A stretch of DNA of 64,000 bases from Sva-07 sp963752815 (lineage in GTDB: Bacteria; Actinomycetota; Acidimicrobiia; Acidimicrobiales; Ilumatobacteraceae), in NCBI GenBank assembly GCA_963752815.1, contig CAVVZI010000016.1:1-64000 (forward strand), given 5' to 3'. Below are positions 37,043 to 46,178 of the stretch, piece by piece; the stretch's first letter is position 1, and every line of letters begins with the position of its first letter. The position numbers were made by a program, and so were the translations under genes. The notes below the pieces were generated by a model. The model was not told the origin of the DNA, did not search any database, and worked only from the letters and a program-made list of their open reading frames with translations.

Positions 37043-38929
37043 TCACCAGGTGTCGATGTTGGGGCGGCGCGGCGACGAGTCGCGCCAGTGCGTCTGGGGA
37101 GCGGAGTCGAGGAGCCGCGCGATCCAGCGCCTGGTGTCGGCCGGGTCGATCACGTCGTCGATCTCGAAGTGCGTCGCGACGCTCAGCGCCTTGCCGTGCT
37201 CGTACATCCGGTCGACCATCTCCCGGAACAACGCGTCGCGTGTCGCGTCGTCGACCGCGGCCTCGAGCTCCTTGCGGTATCCGAGCCGGACGGCGCCCTC
37301 CAACCCCATGCCGCCGAACTCGCCGGTCGGCCAGGCGAGACAGGCCAGCGGTGCCTTCGTCGAACCGCCCATCATCGCCTGCGCGCCGAGCCCGTACGCC
37401 TTGCGCGTCACGATCGACACCATGGGCACCGACACGTTCGCACCGGTGACGAACAGCCGGCTGCAGTGACGCACGAGCGCCGTGGCCTCGACGTCCGGGC
37501 CGACCATCATCCCCGGCGTGTCGACGAGCGTGACGATCGGCAGGCAGAACGCGTCGCACAGCTGCAGGAACCGGGCCGCCTTGTCGGCACCGTCGGAGTC
37601 GATCGCACCGGCGAGGTGGGTCGGATTGTTGGCGACCACACCGACCGGCCGACCTTCGAGGCGCGCCAGCGCGGTGATCATGCCGACGCCGAACTCGCGA
37701 CGGAGTTCGAGCACCGAGCCGACGTCGAACAGCGCATCGATGGCGCGGTGCATGTCGTACGCCCGCAGCCGGTCGACGGGGACGACGTTGCGGATCTCCT
37801 CGTCGGGCGCCGCCTCCCACGCCAGGGTGCGGCCCTGGAAGTACGACAGGTACTGCTTCGCCGCGGCGATGGCCGCGGCCTCGTCGGCCACCACGATGTC
37901 GACGACACCGTTGGCGCGTTGGACCTCGATCGGGCCGATCTCGGTCGGCTCGTACAGGCCGAGCCCGCCACCCTCGATCATCGCCGGACCGCCCATCCCG
38001 ATGTTCGAGTCCTCGGTGGCGATCACCACGTCGCAGCAGCCGAGGATCGCCGCGTTGCCGGCGAAGCAGTAGCCGGCGTTGACCCCGACGAGCGGGACGG
38101 TGCCCGACAGTTCGCCGAACCAACGGAACGCGAGGCAGTCGAGGCCGCTGACGCCGATGCCGTCGGTGTCGCCGGGTCGACCACCGCCGCCCTCGGTGAG
38201 GAACACGATCGGCAGCCGCAACTGTTCGGCGAGTTCGAACAGCCGGTCCTTCTTGCGGTGGTTCTGTGTGCCCTGGGTGCCGGCGAGCACCGTGTAGTCG
38301 TACGACATCGCCACCACCCCGGTGTGCACCGGTGCGCCGGACGGTGCGTCCTCGAACAGTGCCGCGTTGGCCGTGCCGACACCACCGACGAGGCCATCGG
38401 CGGGCGTGTTCTCGATCAGATCGTCGAGCGAACGCCGCCGGCGTTGCGCGGCGATCACGAGTGGTCCGTACTCGACGAACGAGCCGTCGTCGACAAGGTC
38501 GGTGAGGTTCTCGCGAGCCGTCCGTCGTCCCCGTTGCCGTCGCCGCTCGACCGCCGCCGGCCGGTGCGCGTCGAGCCCTCGTTCGTGCCGCTCGACGACC
38601 GCGGCGAGGTCGGCGCGCTCCGCCACCGCGACGTGCTCGCCCGCCGCGCCATCACTGGGCCCGACGGCCGCGCCCGGCGCGTCGCCCGGAACCTCGCCGT
38701 CGGGCCGGACCGATTCGTCGAGGATGATCAGGCGCTCACCGACGACCACTGCGCTCCCGACGGCGGCGAGCACCTCGTCCACCGTGCCCGCCTGCGGTGC
38801 GACGACCTCGTGGTGCATCTTCATCGACTCGATCAGGGCGAGCACGTGACCTCGATCGACCGCGGTGCCCCGCTCGACGAAGACCCCGACGATCGTGCCC
38901 TGCAACTCCGATGTCACCGCAACAGCCAT
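37043..38929 (-). CDS. biotinyl (BCCP) - acyl-CoA carboxyltransferase fusion
   Basis: 628 residues, intact. Residues 1-75 are a biotinyl domain with ALIESMKMHHEVVAP (biotinylated Lys in MKM). After a Gly/Ala/Asp linker, residues 130-620 are a carboxyltransferase: ARENLTDLVDDGSFVEYGPL, LTEGGGGRPGDTDG, NAGYCFAGNAAILGCCDVV, then LVDTPGMMVGPDVEATALVR and TRKAYGLGAQAMMGG. No biotin carboxylase domain or gene is adjacent, so it must borrow one, possibly the alpha subunit at 15-17 kb. N-terminal BCCP on the carboxyltransferase is unlike the usual alpha-subunit arrangement. Substrate unknown (propionyl- or other acyl-CoA). Confidence 0.85.
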   Translation of the reverse strand: MAVAVTSELQGTIVGVFVERGTAVDRGHVLALIESMKMHHEVVAPQAGTVDEVLAAVGSAVVVGERLIILDESVRPDGEVPGDAPGAAVGPSDGAAGEHVAVAERADLAAVVERHERGLDAHRPAAVERRRQRGRRTARENLTDLVDDGSFVEYGPLVIAAQRRRRSLDDLIENTPADGLVGGVGTANAALFEDAPSGAPVHTGVVAMSYDYTVLAGTQGTQNHRKKDRLFELAEQLRLPIVFLTEGGGGRPGDTDGIGVSGLDCLAFRWFGELSGTVPLVGVNAGYCFAGNAAILGCCDVVIATEDSNIGMGGPAMIEGGGLGLYEPTEIGPIEVQRANGVVDIVVADEAAAIAAAKQYLSYFQGRTLAWEAAPDEEIRNVVPVDRLRAYDMHRAIDALFDVGSVLELRREFGVGMITALARLEGRPVGVVANNPTHLAGAIDSDGADKAARFLQLCDAFCLPIVTLVDTPGMMVGPDVEATALVRHCSRLFVTGANVSVPMVSIVTRKAYGLGAQAMMGGSTKAPLACLAWPTGEFGGMGLEGAVRLGYRKELEAAVDDATRDALFREMVDRMYEHGKALSVATHFEIDDVIDPADTRRWIARLLDSAPQTHWRDSSPRRPNIDTW

Positions 38930-38955
38930 CCGACTGGTCTAGCCGACGGGCCTGG

Positions 38956-40255
38956 TCATTCTTCTCGTTCGGACCGCCGTTGGTACGGGGTGATCGACTG
39001 TTCACCCATCACGAGTTCGGCGGCGACGGCGGCGAACAGGGCCGGCACGATGAAGCCTGGTTGTCCCGTCGTCTCGGCCACGAACACCACCGCCGCGAGC
39101 GGAACGCGGTAGCCAGCGCCGAGGAACGCGGCCATCCCGAGGATCACGTACAGCGTCGGGTCGGACGGGTTGACGATGTCGCCCACCGCTCGACCGACGA
39201 GCGCGCCGCCGACCACGAGCGGGATGAACAGCCCACCGACGCCGCCGCCCGCCGTGATGGTGGCCGTGGCGACGCAGCGGATGGCGAACACAGCCGCCAG
39301 CAGCCAGATCGCGTTGTCCTTGCCGAGCCAGGCGATCGTCGGGTAGTTCCCGAGGGTGAGGCTCTCGCCGGTGAGGAGGCGGGTGATGACGAACAACACG
39401 ATCGACACGGCCGCCGCGATCGGGACACGGACGGCGATCGGCCGTACCGTGGAGGCCTTCGCCCTGCGGATGAGGTACGCGAACCCGCGCGCCCCGACGG
39501 CGCAGGCGATCCCGACCAGCACGGCGCCGAGCAGGTCCTTGTAGGCGAATTCGAGCGCGACGGTTGTCGTCGAACACGAAGATCGGGCTGGTGCTGCTGA
39601 GCGCGGCGAACACGAGATAGCCCGAGGCACTCGCGACGAGCGCCGGCACCAGCATCCGGCGCGCCATCTGGTCGCGGAACGGGACTTCCAGGGCGAAGAT
39701 CGCTCCTGTAGCCGGCGCCTTGAAGATCGCCGACACGCCTGCCGCCGCACCCGCCACGAGCAGCGTGCGGTGGTCCGCTCCCTTGAACGCCGCCGGGAGC
39801 CGCCGCTGGATCATGGCGCCGAGTGCCGAGCCGCCGTACATCGACGGACCTTCGAGACCCATCGGACCACCGAAGCCCAGGGTGACCACCGCCGCCATGA
39901 TGCGGCCGACGAAGGCACGGGGTCGAATCGGGTACTCAGGGTCGTGGAACGCCCGCAGGTACTCGTCCGATGTCGCCGAGGAGGCCCGGCCCCCGAACGT
40001 GTGCAGGCAGATCGCGGCGAGCACCAGACCTATCCCGGGGGCGATCGCGCCGAACCACAACGGCGCCTCCAACACGCGCTCGAGCATCACCTCGGTGACG
40101 ACGTATTCGAAGAATCGCACGAGCAGTCCGGTCAGGGCGCCGGTGACCGCCGCGAGGAGCACCACCTCGCGTGACCGCCGGACGAGATGGCGAAACTCCT
40201 GGGTGCGGGCGTCGAAGCTCGTGGCGCGGAACCGCTCCACGCTCCGAGTCCACAC
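38956..40255 (-). CDS. ClC-type chloride channel/antiporter
   Basis: About 432 residues, taking GTG 40255 as start; an ATG at 40306 would overlap the start codon of the next gene on the opposite strand. ClC selectivity-filter motifs: GPMGLEGPSMYGGSALGA (GxxxGPEGP region, here GLEGPS), APATGAIFALEVPFRDQM and GAGYRVPLAAVVFVAETTGQ. The frame changes once near 39574-39575 (valine, synonymous by one reading; a D/E alternative exists at 39568). The gating-Glu region reads E in LEVPF, consistent with a ClC family protein; channel versus antiporter cannot be told. It moves Cl- across the inner membrane. Confidence 0.83.
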
Positions 40256-40304
40256 GAAGCGCCACTGTAGGTCGCTCCCCGCCGGCGACGTACGATCCAC
40301 CGCC

Positions 40305-41240
40305 ATGGCACGAGTGGTCGTCACGGGCGGAGCAGGTTTCTTGGGATCGCACCTCTGTCGTGCCCTCCTCGATCGAGGTGACGAGGTCGTGGCGATCGAC
40401 AACCTCGTCTCCGGCTCGGTCACCAACATCGAGGAACTGTTCGGTACGGGCGGCTTCACGTTCGTCGAACACGATGTCAGCAACTACATCTGGGTGCCCG
40501 GCGGCGTCGACGCGGTGATGCATCTCGCCAGCCCGGCGAGCCCGGTCGACTTCGAGCGCATCCCGATCAAGATCCTCAAGGTCGGCAGCCTGGGTACCCA
40601 CAATGGCCTCGGCCTCGCACTCGCCAAGGGCGCCAAGTTCTTCCTCGCCTCGACCTCCGAGGTGTACGGCGACCCGCTCGTGCATCCCCAGCCCGAGGAC
40701 TACTGGGGCAACGTCAACCCGATCGGCATCCGCGGTGTGTACGACGAGGCCAAGCGCTTCGCCGAGGCGATGACCATGGCGTACCGCCGCCAACACGGCC
40801 TGGACGTGCGCATCGTGCGGATCTTCAACACCTACGGCACACGGATGAGACCCGACGACGGGCGGGCGGTGTCGAACTTCCTCGTGCAGGCGCTGCGCGG
40901 CGAACCGATCACGATCTACGGCGACGGCTCACAGACCCGGTCGTTCACCTACGTCAGCGACGAGATCCGCGGGTTCCTCGCGCTGCTCGACTCCGATGTG
41001 GACACGCCCACCAACATCGGCAACGACAACGAGTTCACGATCCTCCAACTCGCCGAGATGGCGATCGAGGTCACGGAGTCGAAATCGCAGATCGTCCACC
41101 TCCCGCTGCCGGCCGACGATCCGACGCAACGCAAGCCCGACCTCACCAAGGCCCGCACGTTGCTCGGCTGGGAACCCACGGTGCAGCTCCGCGAGGGCCT
41201 GACACTGACGGCCGAGTACTTCCGCTCACGACTCGAGTGA
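40305..41240 (+). CDS. UDP-glucuronate decarboxylase (UXS-type extended SDR)
   Basis: 311 residues, intact. NAD site VVTGGAGFLGSHLCRALL, then IDNLVSGSVTNIEELF, the HLASPASPVDFERIPIKILK segment specific to UXS, ASTSEVYGDPLVHPQPEDYW, catalytic YDEAK in GVYDEAKRFAEAM, and RIFNTYGTRMRPDDGRAVSNF. It converts UDP-glucuronate to UDP-xylose, supplying pentose for surface glycans. A TACGAT box 8 bp upstream of the ATG with no ribosome-binding site suggests a leaderless transcript. The convergent neighbour is UDP-glucose dehydrogenase, which makes its substrate. Confidence 0.92.
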   Translation: MARVVVTGGAGFLGSHLCRALLDRGDEVVAIDNLVSGSVTNIEELFGTGGFTFVEHDVSNYIWVPGGVDAVMHLASPASPVDFERIPIKILKVGSLGTHNGLGLALAKGAKFFLASTSEVYGDPLVHPQPEDYWGNVNPIGIRGVYDEAKRFAEAMTMAYRRQHGLDVRIVRIFNTYGTRMRPDDGRAVSNFLVQALRGEPITIYGDGSQTRSFTYVSDEIRGFLALLDSDVDTPTNIGNDNEFTILQLAEMAIEVTESKSQIVHLPLPADDPTQRKPDLTKARTLLGWEPTVQLREGLTLTAEYFRSRLE

Positions 41241-41279
41241 ACATGTCACGAAGGGTCTGACCCTTCGTGACTGTGTTCA
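41238..41279. terminator. inverted repeat containing both stop codons of the uxs/ugd pair
   Basis: TGAACA-TG-TCACGAAGGGTC-TGACCCTTCGTGA-C-TGTGTTCA: 12-13 bp inner arms plus 6-bp outer arms. Its first three bases are the TGA of the decarboxylase and its last three are the reverse-complement TGA of UDP-glucose dehydrogenase. Probably a bidirectional terminator. Confidence 0.75.
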
Positions 41280-42599
41280 GCGGCGGCCGACGCCGTCGTA
41301 CTCGAAGCCCGCTTCGCGGACGAGCACCGGGTCGAGCAGGTTGCGGGTGTCGACGATCGTGACGCCGGGTCGAACGGTCGCCGCCAACGCCGCGAGATCG
41401 ACCTTGGCGAAATCGGGCCATTCCGTGAACACCGCGATCACGTCGGCACCCGCGCCCACCGCGAGCATGTCGTCGACGAGTTCGATGCCGGCGAGCGTGG
41501 TCTGCTGATGGGGCGACAGTTCGCCGCGCACGGTCGGGTCGTACGCCACCACTCGCGCCCCGAGCCGGCGGAGTTCGGCGATGATCGCCAGTGCGGGTGA
41601 CTCGCGGAGGTCGTCGGTCCCGGCCTTGAACGTGAGGCCGAGCGCACCGACCGTGATCCCGGCGAGGTCGGCGGCCTGGTGAGGTTCGACGCCGCGCCCG
41701 ACGGCGCTCGCGATCTTCGTGACCATGCGCTCGAGCTGCTCGTCGTTGACGTCGATGACGCCGCGCATCATCGTGAAGTTGTAGCCGTGCTCCTCGGCGA
41801 TCTTGACGAGGGCCCGGGAATCCTTCGGGAAACAGCTGCCACCCCAGCCGGGGCCGGGGCTGAGGAACTGGCGGCCGATCCGATTGTCGGAACCGATGCC
41901 GTCGACGACCGCGGCGACGTCGGCCCCGACCGCCTCGCACATGGCTGCCACCGCGTTGACGAACGAGATCTTCATCGCCAGGAAGCCGTTGGCGGCGTAC
42001 TTGATCGTCTCGGCCGACGCCGGGTCGGTGATCAGGATCGGTGCGTCGACGCTGACATACAGGTCGGCGACGCGCTCGGCGGCGCCGCGATCGGCACTGC
42101 CGATCACCACCCTGTCGGGCGAGAGGAAGTCGCTGACCGCCGTTCCCTCACGCAGGAATTCGGGGTTCGACACGACGAACACGTCGGGGCGCTGCAGCGC
42201 CGCTTCGACGACCACGGTGGAACCGACCGGGACCGTCGACTTGTTGACGACCACGGCGCCGGGCTTGAGCACGGGAGCGATCTGACGAGCGGCCTGTTCG
42301 ATGTACGACAGGTCGGCGCTGCCGTCGTCGCCCTGCGGCGTCGGCACGCAGAGGAACACGATGTCGGCGTCGCGAGCCGCCTCCTCGGCGCCGAGCACGA
42401 ACGTCAGCAGGCCGGCCGCTCGACCGGCGTCGACCACGCTCGCCAGACCGTCCTCGACGATCGGGATCACGCCGTTGTTCAGCATGTCGACCTTGCGCTG
42501 ATCGACGTCACCGCAGGTCACACGGTGCCCGAGATGGGCGAAGCAGGCGCCGGTCGTGAGGCCGACGTATCCGGTACCCACCACGCCGAGTCGAATCAC
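41277..42599 (-). CDS. ugd: UDP-glucose 6-dehydrogenase
   Basis: 440 residues from GTG 42599, intact. N-terminal IRLGVVGTGYVGLTTGACFA Rossmann site, LCVPTPQGDDGSADLSYIEQ, STVPVGSTVVVEAAL, VVSNPEFLREGTAVSDFLSP, the helix with AETIKYAANGFLAMKISFVN, the catalytic Cys in GPGWGGSCFPKDSRAL and GLTFKAGTDDLRESPAL. It oxidises UDP-glucose to UDP-glucuronate with 2 NAD+. Together with the convergent decarboxylase it makes a two-step UDP-glucose to UDP-xylose route. Confidence 0.94.
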   Translation of the reverse strand: MIRLGVVGTGYVGLTTGACFAHLGHRVTCGDVDQRKVDMLNNGVIPIVEDGLASVVDAGRAAGLLTFVLGAEEAARDADIVFLCVPTPQGDDGSADLSYIEQAARQIAPVLKPGAVVVNKSTVPVGSTVVVEAALQRPDVFVVSNPEFLREGTAVSDFLSPDRVVIGSADRGAAERVADLYVSVDAPILITDPASAETIKYAANGFLAMKISFVNAVAAMCEAVGADVAAVVDGIGSDNRIGRQFLSPGPGWGGSCFPKDSRALVKIAEEHGYNFTMMRGVIDVNDEQLERMVTKIASAVGRGVEPHQAADLAGITVGALGLTFKAGTDDLRESPALAIIAELRRLGARVVAYDPTVRGELSPHQQTTLAGIELVDDMLAVGAGADVIAVFTEWPDFAKVDLAALAATVRPGVTIVDTRNLLDPVLVREAGFEYDGVGRR

Positions 42600-42703
42600 G
42601 GGCTGTCTGAGACATCTGGTCGATTCTACCCGTGCCACGCGAGCGCCGAGACCAGGATGGAGACGATCAGCGTGACAGCCGCGGGAACTACCCTGCGCAG
42701 ACG

Positions 42704-43699
42704 ATGTCTGCCCTCGCGTCGATCCTTCTTGCGGCGGTGGCGGCACCCGCGCAGATCGATCCCGAGGTCATCGATGCGTGCGGCGAGGACCCTGGCAACC
42801 TCTGCGAGTGGGTCTACGACCAGACCGGCAACCAGACGCTGGCCAAGCTCAGCGACTGGCTGGTCGGCACGCCGCTCACGGTGCTGTGCATCGTGGTCGG
42901 CGCATGGATCCTCGCCCATCTGGCGCGCCGCTACCTCGGTCGCGTCGTGCACGGTGTGATGCTGCGCCAGAACTCCTTGCCGGCGAAGCAGCTCAGCCGT
43001 GTCGGGATCGGCGACGGGGAGCAGTTCGACCCGCGACTGGAGGCCCGTGCGGCATCGATCTCCGGCGTCGTCGGAGGCACTGCCGGCGTGATCATCTGGG
43101 TGATCGCGCTGATCACCGTGCTCGGCGAACTCGGTATCGACCTCGGCCCGCTGATCGCCGGAGCCGGCATCGCGGGGATCGCCCTCGGCTTCGGTGCCCA
43201 GAGCATCGTCAAGGACTTCCTCGCCGGTCTGTTCGTGCTCATCGAGGACCAGTACGGCATCGGTGACTCGGTCGACCTCGGTGAGGCGTCGGGAACCGTG
43301 CAACAGATCAGCTTGCGGACGACCGTGTTGCGTGCCCAGGACGGGACCGTCTGGCACGTTCCGAACGGCGAGGTGATGCGCGTCGGCAACAAGTCGCAGA
43401 TCTTCTCCGTGGCGATCGTCGACGTGACGGTCGCCTATTCGAGCGACATCGACCACGTGAAGGCGGTGATCCTGCGCAGCGCGACCGACATGTGCGAGTC
43501 CGACGAGTGGCGTGCCGACGTCCTCGAACCACCGGATCTGCTCGGCGTCGAGGCCTTTGCCAGCATCGGGGTCACCGTGCGCACCCTGGTGAAGACCACG
43601 CCCGGCAAGCAATGGGCGCTCCAACGCGCCCTCCGCGAGGGCATCAAGTCAGCGCTCGACGAAGCAGGAATCGAAATCCCTGCCCAACGCCTGCAGTAG
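42704..43699 (+). CDS. MscS-family mechanosensitive channel
   Basis: 331 residues from ATG 42704, intact. Three TM helices in the first ~170 residues; the pore helix GPLIAGAGIAGIALGFGAQSIVKDFLAG is the MscS signature, followed by the beta domain EDQYGIGDSVDLGEASGTVQQISLRTT and TVWHVPNGEVMRVGNKS. It opens under hypo-osmotic membrane tension to release solutes. A hydrophobic N-terminus followed by QIDPEVIDACGEDPGNLCEW suggests an extra extracytoplasmic segment with two Cys. The upstream region has TACCCT ahead of the ATG and no ribosome-binding site, so leaderless expression is possible. Confidence 0.92.
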   Translation: MSALASILLAAVAAPAQIDPEVIDACGEDPGNLCEWVYDQTGNQTLAKLSDWLVGTPLTVLCIVVGAWILAHLARRYLGRVVHGVMLRQNSLPAKQLSRVGIGDGEQFDPRLEARAASISGVVGGTAGVIIWVIALITVLGELGIDLGPLIAGAGIAGIALGFGAQSIVKDFLAGLFVLIEDQYGIGDSVDLGEASGTVQQISLRTTVLRAQDGTVWHVPNGEVMRVGNKSQIFSVAIVDVTVAYSSDIDHVKAVILRSATDMCESDEWRADVLEPPDLLGVEAFASIGVTVRTLVKTTPGKQWALQRALREGIKSALDEAGIEIPAQRLQ

Positions 43700-43762
43700 T
43701 CGCGCCGGACCGATGAATGTCACAATGATGCTGATGAAGAGTACGGAGGTGGATCAGCGCTG

Positions 43763-45211
43763 ATGGTGTTCGCTCCGGCACCGTCGACGGTGCTCCTCGT
43801 GCTCAGCGCGCTCATCGTCATCGCCGGCTTCGTCGCCCTCGCCATCGTCGAGCAGCGCGTCGCCCCACCGCGGCCGCGGGCCGCGCCGCGCGCCGGCGCA
43901 CTCCGCAGCGAGCCGCCCGGCATCGTCAACATGTTGACGAACGACGCCACGCTGACCGCCGCCGGCTTTCGCGCCACGGTGATCGATCTGGCCGCCCGCG
44001 GGTGGCTGCGCATCCTCCCACCCGACGAGGAGGACGAACTCGCCCGGGTCCGCCCTGCGGCCACGGCCTTCCAGGGCGATTCGCTGCTCCCCCACGAACG
44101 TCTCGTGCTCCAGCACGTGCTGGCCCGCTACACGTCCGAACGGCCGATCCCTGCCCGCTATCTCGCCGTCGACATCCGCGGCGCGTGGTGGCACCGATTC
44201 GGCCGGCTCGTCGCCGACGAGGCCGTGCGGCGCGGCCTGTTGCGGCGCCGTTGGACGTGGAAAGACCTCGCCGCCCCGGCCGCGCTGGCCGTGGTCGGAC
44301 TGCTCGTGTGGTGGTGGTCGGCGGCGAGCGGCGACGATTCCGTCGCCGTGATCGATTCGATCGGACGTCGGGTCGCGGGCGTGGCCGTGCTCGTCGCGGC
44401 GATCGCCCTCGCGGCCAAGGTGGTCGAACACGTTCGCCGCCCACAATTGACGCACACCGACGAAGGCGTCGTCGCCACCGAACGCTGGCTGGCGGTCCGG
44501 GCCCGGCTGGTCGAGGCCGACATGGCGTCGATCCCTCCGAGTTCGATGGAGACCGGCGACCGGCGGCTCGCCTACGCCACGGCGATGTGCGTCGCCGAGG
44601 CGGCGAGCGTCGAACTCCCGCTCGCCCGCGAGGACCACTATCGGGCGTGGAGCGCGATGGGCGGCGAAGCTCGGCTCGTCCGTATCCGCTATCCGCATCG
44701 CCTCGGGTACGGGATGCAGCCGTTCTCGGCGGTCGGCGTCGGGTTGATCCTCACGTTCGGCGGGATCTGGGCCGGACGATTCTTCGCCGACGTCGCGCAC
44801 GGCAACGCGCTCGAATCGATCTACGAACGGTTCCCCGAGCAGACCGATCTGATCGCCGACATCGCGACCGGGTTGACCGCGCTCGCCTGGCTGCCGATCC
44901 TCGCGGGGTTGCTGATGGCGATCGGTGGCGCGGCCGACGGCTTCGCCACGGTCAATCGGACCGGGATCGTGCTGCGCGCCCGGCGGCCCGTGGAGGTGAG
45001 CCCGCTCCCCACGGCGCTGCGCCGGCGGCTCGAGCGCGACCGTTACAGCCTCTTCATCGCCGTCGACGACGGCACGGACGACACGATCCAGGCCTGGCGG
45101 TGCTCCGAGCGCACGGCGGTCCCGCAGGGCGCCCGCGCGACGATCAACGCCACGCCATTCCTGGGCCACGTCCGCTCGGCCGCCCCCGTCGGCCACCGCC
45201 TGGTCGACTGA
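43763..45211 (+). CDS. DUF2207-like membrane protein, function unknown
   Basis: 482 residues, intact. An N-terminal TM helix, a cytoplasmic segment with NMLTNDATLTAAGFRATVIDLAARGWLRI (a winged-helix-like pattern seen in DUF2207 proteins), a TM pair near 165-215, another pair near 320-390 and a basic C-terminal domain. Matches the general layout of DUF2207/YciQ-like proteins whose role is unknown. It follows mscS after 63 bp on the same strand and ends before a 44-bp perfect palindrome. Confidence 0.6.
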   Translation: MVFAPAPSTVLLVLSALIVIAGFVALAIVEQRVAPPRPRAAPRAGALRSEPPGIVNMLTNDATLTAAGFRATVIDLAARGWLRILPPDEEDELARVRPAATAFQGDSLLPHERLVLQHVLARYTSERPIPARYLAVDIRGAWWHRFGRLVADEAVRRGLLRRRWTWKDLAAPAALAVVGLLVWWWSAASGDDSVAVIDSIGRRVAGVAVLVAAIALAAKVVEHVRRPQLTHTDEGVVATERWLAVRARLVEADMASIPPSSMETGDRRLAYATAMCVAEAASVELPLAREDHYRAWSAMGGEARLVRIRYPHRLGYGMQPFSAVGVGLILTFGGIWAGRFFADVAHGNALESIYERFPEQTDLIADIATGLTALAWLPILAGLLMAIGGAADGFATVNRTGIVLRARRPVEVSPLPTALRRRLERDRYSLFIAVDDGTDDTIQAWRCSERTAVPQGARATINATPFLGHVRSAAPVGHRLVD

Positions 45212-45237
45212 GCCCGACCACATCCACCCACCCCGAA

Positions 45238-45281
45238 AAATGGAGCAGATGTCGCGCTCGAGCGCGACATCTGCTCCATTT
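45238..45281. terminator. perfect 22-bp-arm palindrome
   Basis: Two perfectly complementary 22-bp arms (left end AAATGGAGCAGATGTCGCGC) meeting at CTC/GAG with no loop. Lies between the converging DUF2207-like gene (ends 45211) and the alpha/beta hydrolase (ends 45296). Terminator or mobile palindrome. Confidence 0.75.
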
Positions 45282-45295
45282 CGATCGGATGACGG

Positions 45296-46166
45296 TCAGG
45301 TGGCGAGGTCGGCGGTGCGACGGATCTCGGTCGTGAGGTCGGCCCAGCGCGGGCGGGGCAGGTCGTGGCCCATGTCGGGATACATGATGAGCCGGGCGCC
45401 GGGCACGGCGCGTGGCCGTGGCGACGCCACCGCTCGGCCGCACGAGCGGGTCGACGAGCCCGTGGACCACGAGCGTGGGCACCTTCACGCGCCGCAGTCC
45501 CGCCGTGCGGTCGGGGCCGGCCATGATGGCGGTGGTCTGACGGGCGGTGCCCTCGGGCCGGAAGCTGCGCTCCAACCCGCGCTTCGCGAGCAGGCGTTGC
45601 TCGGACTCGTCGAAGTGCGGGCCCGAGACCAACCGGAACGTCGCCACCGACCGTTCGATCGCCGTCTCGCGGGTCGGCGCACCGAGCCGGGCGAGCTTGG
45701 GCAACAACTTCAGCGCGATCTTGCCGTGCCGGCGGTCGCCGGTGTGCGACATGATCGACGTGAGCGAGCGCACCCGGCCGGGGTGTTCGATGGCGATGGT
45801 CTGGGCGATCATGCCGCCCATCGAGATGCCGACCACGTGCGCGGACTCCACCGCCAGCGCATCGAGCAGCCCGACCGCGTCGGCCGCCATGTCGGTGAGC
45901 CGGTATTCGGACTTGACCTTGCGCCGGGCCAACGAGCGGAGCACCGCCTTGACCTGGCTCGGCGCCTCCCAGGTGAACTCGGTGGACAGACCGATGTCGC
46001 GGTTGTCGAACGTGATCACCCGGAATCCGGCGGCGACGAGACCGTCGACGAACTCGTCCGGCCAGTCGATCAACTGGCCGCCGAGACCCATCACGAGGAG
46101 CAGCGGTTCGCCGTCACCCCGCGATTCGTACTCGATGGTGATTCCGTTGGCATCGATCGCAGGCAT
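45296..46166 (-). CDS. alpha/beta hydrolase
   Basis: About 289 residues. Oxyanion region LLLVMGLGGQLIDWP, ITFDNRDIGLST, the nucleophile elbow VVGISMGGMIAQTIA (Ser), acid in VVHGLVDPLVRPS and His in YPDMGHDLPRP after a synonymous frame change at 45410-45411 (threonine). It belongs to the large esterase/haloperoxidase-like group typical of actinobacteria; substrate unknown. The stop is 15 bp from the 44-bp palindrome, and the rRNA methyltransferase lies 13 bp upstream on the same strand, so the two are probably co-transcribed. Confidence 0.87.
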
Positions 46167-46178
46167 CGCAGCAGCATG

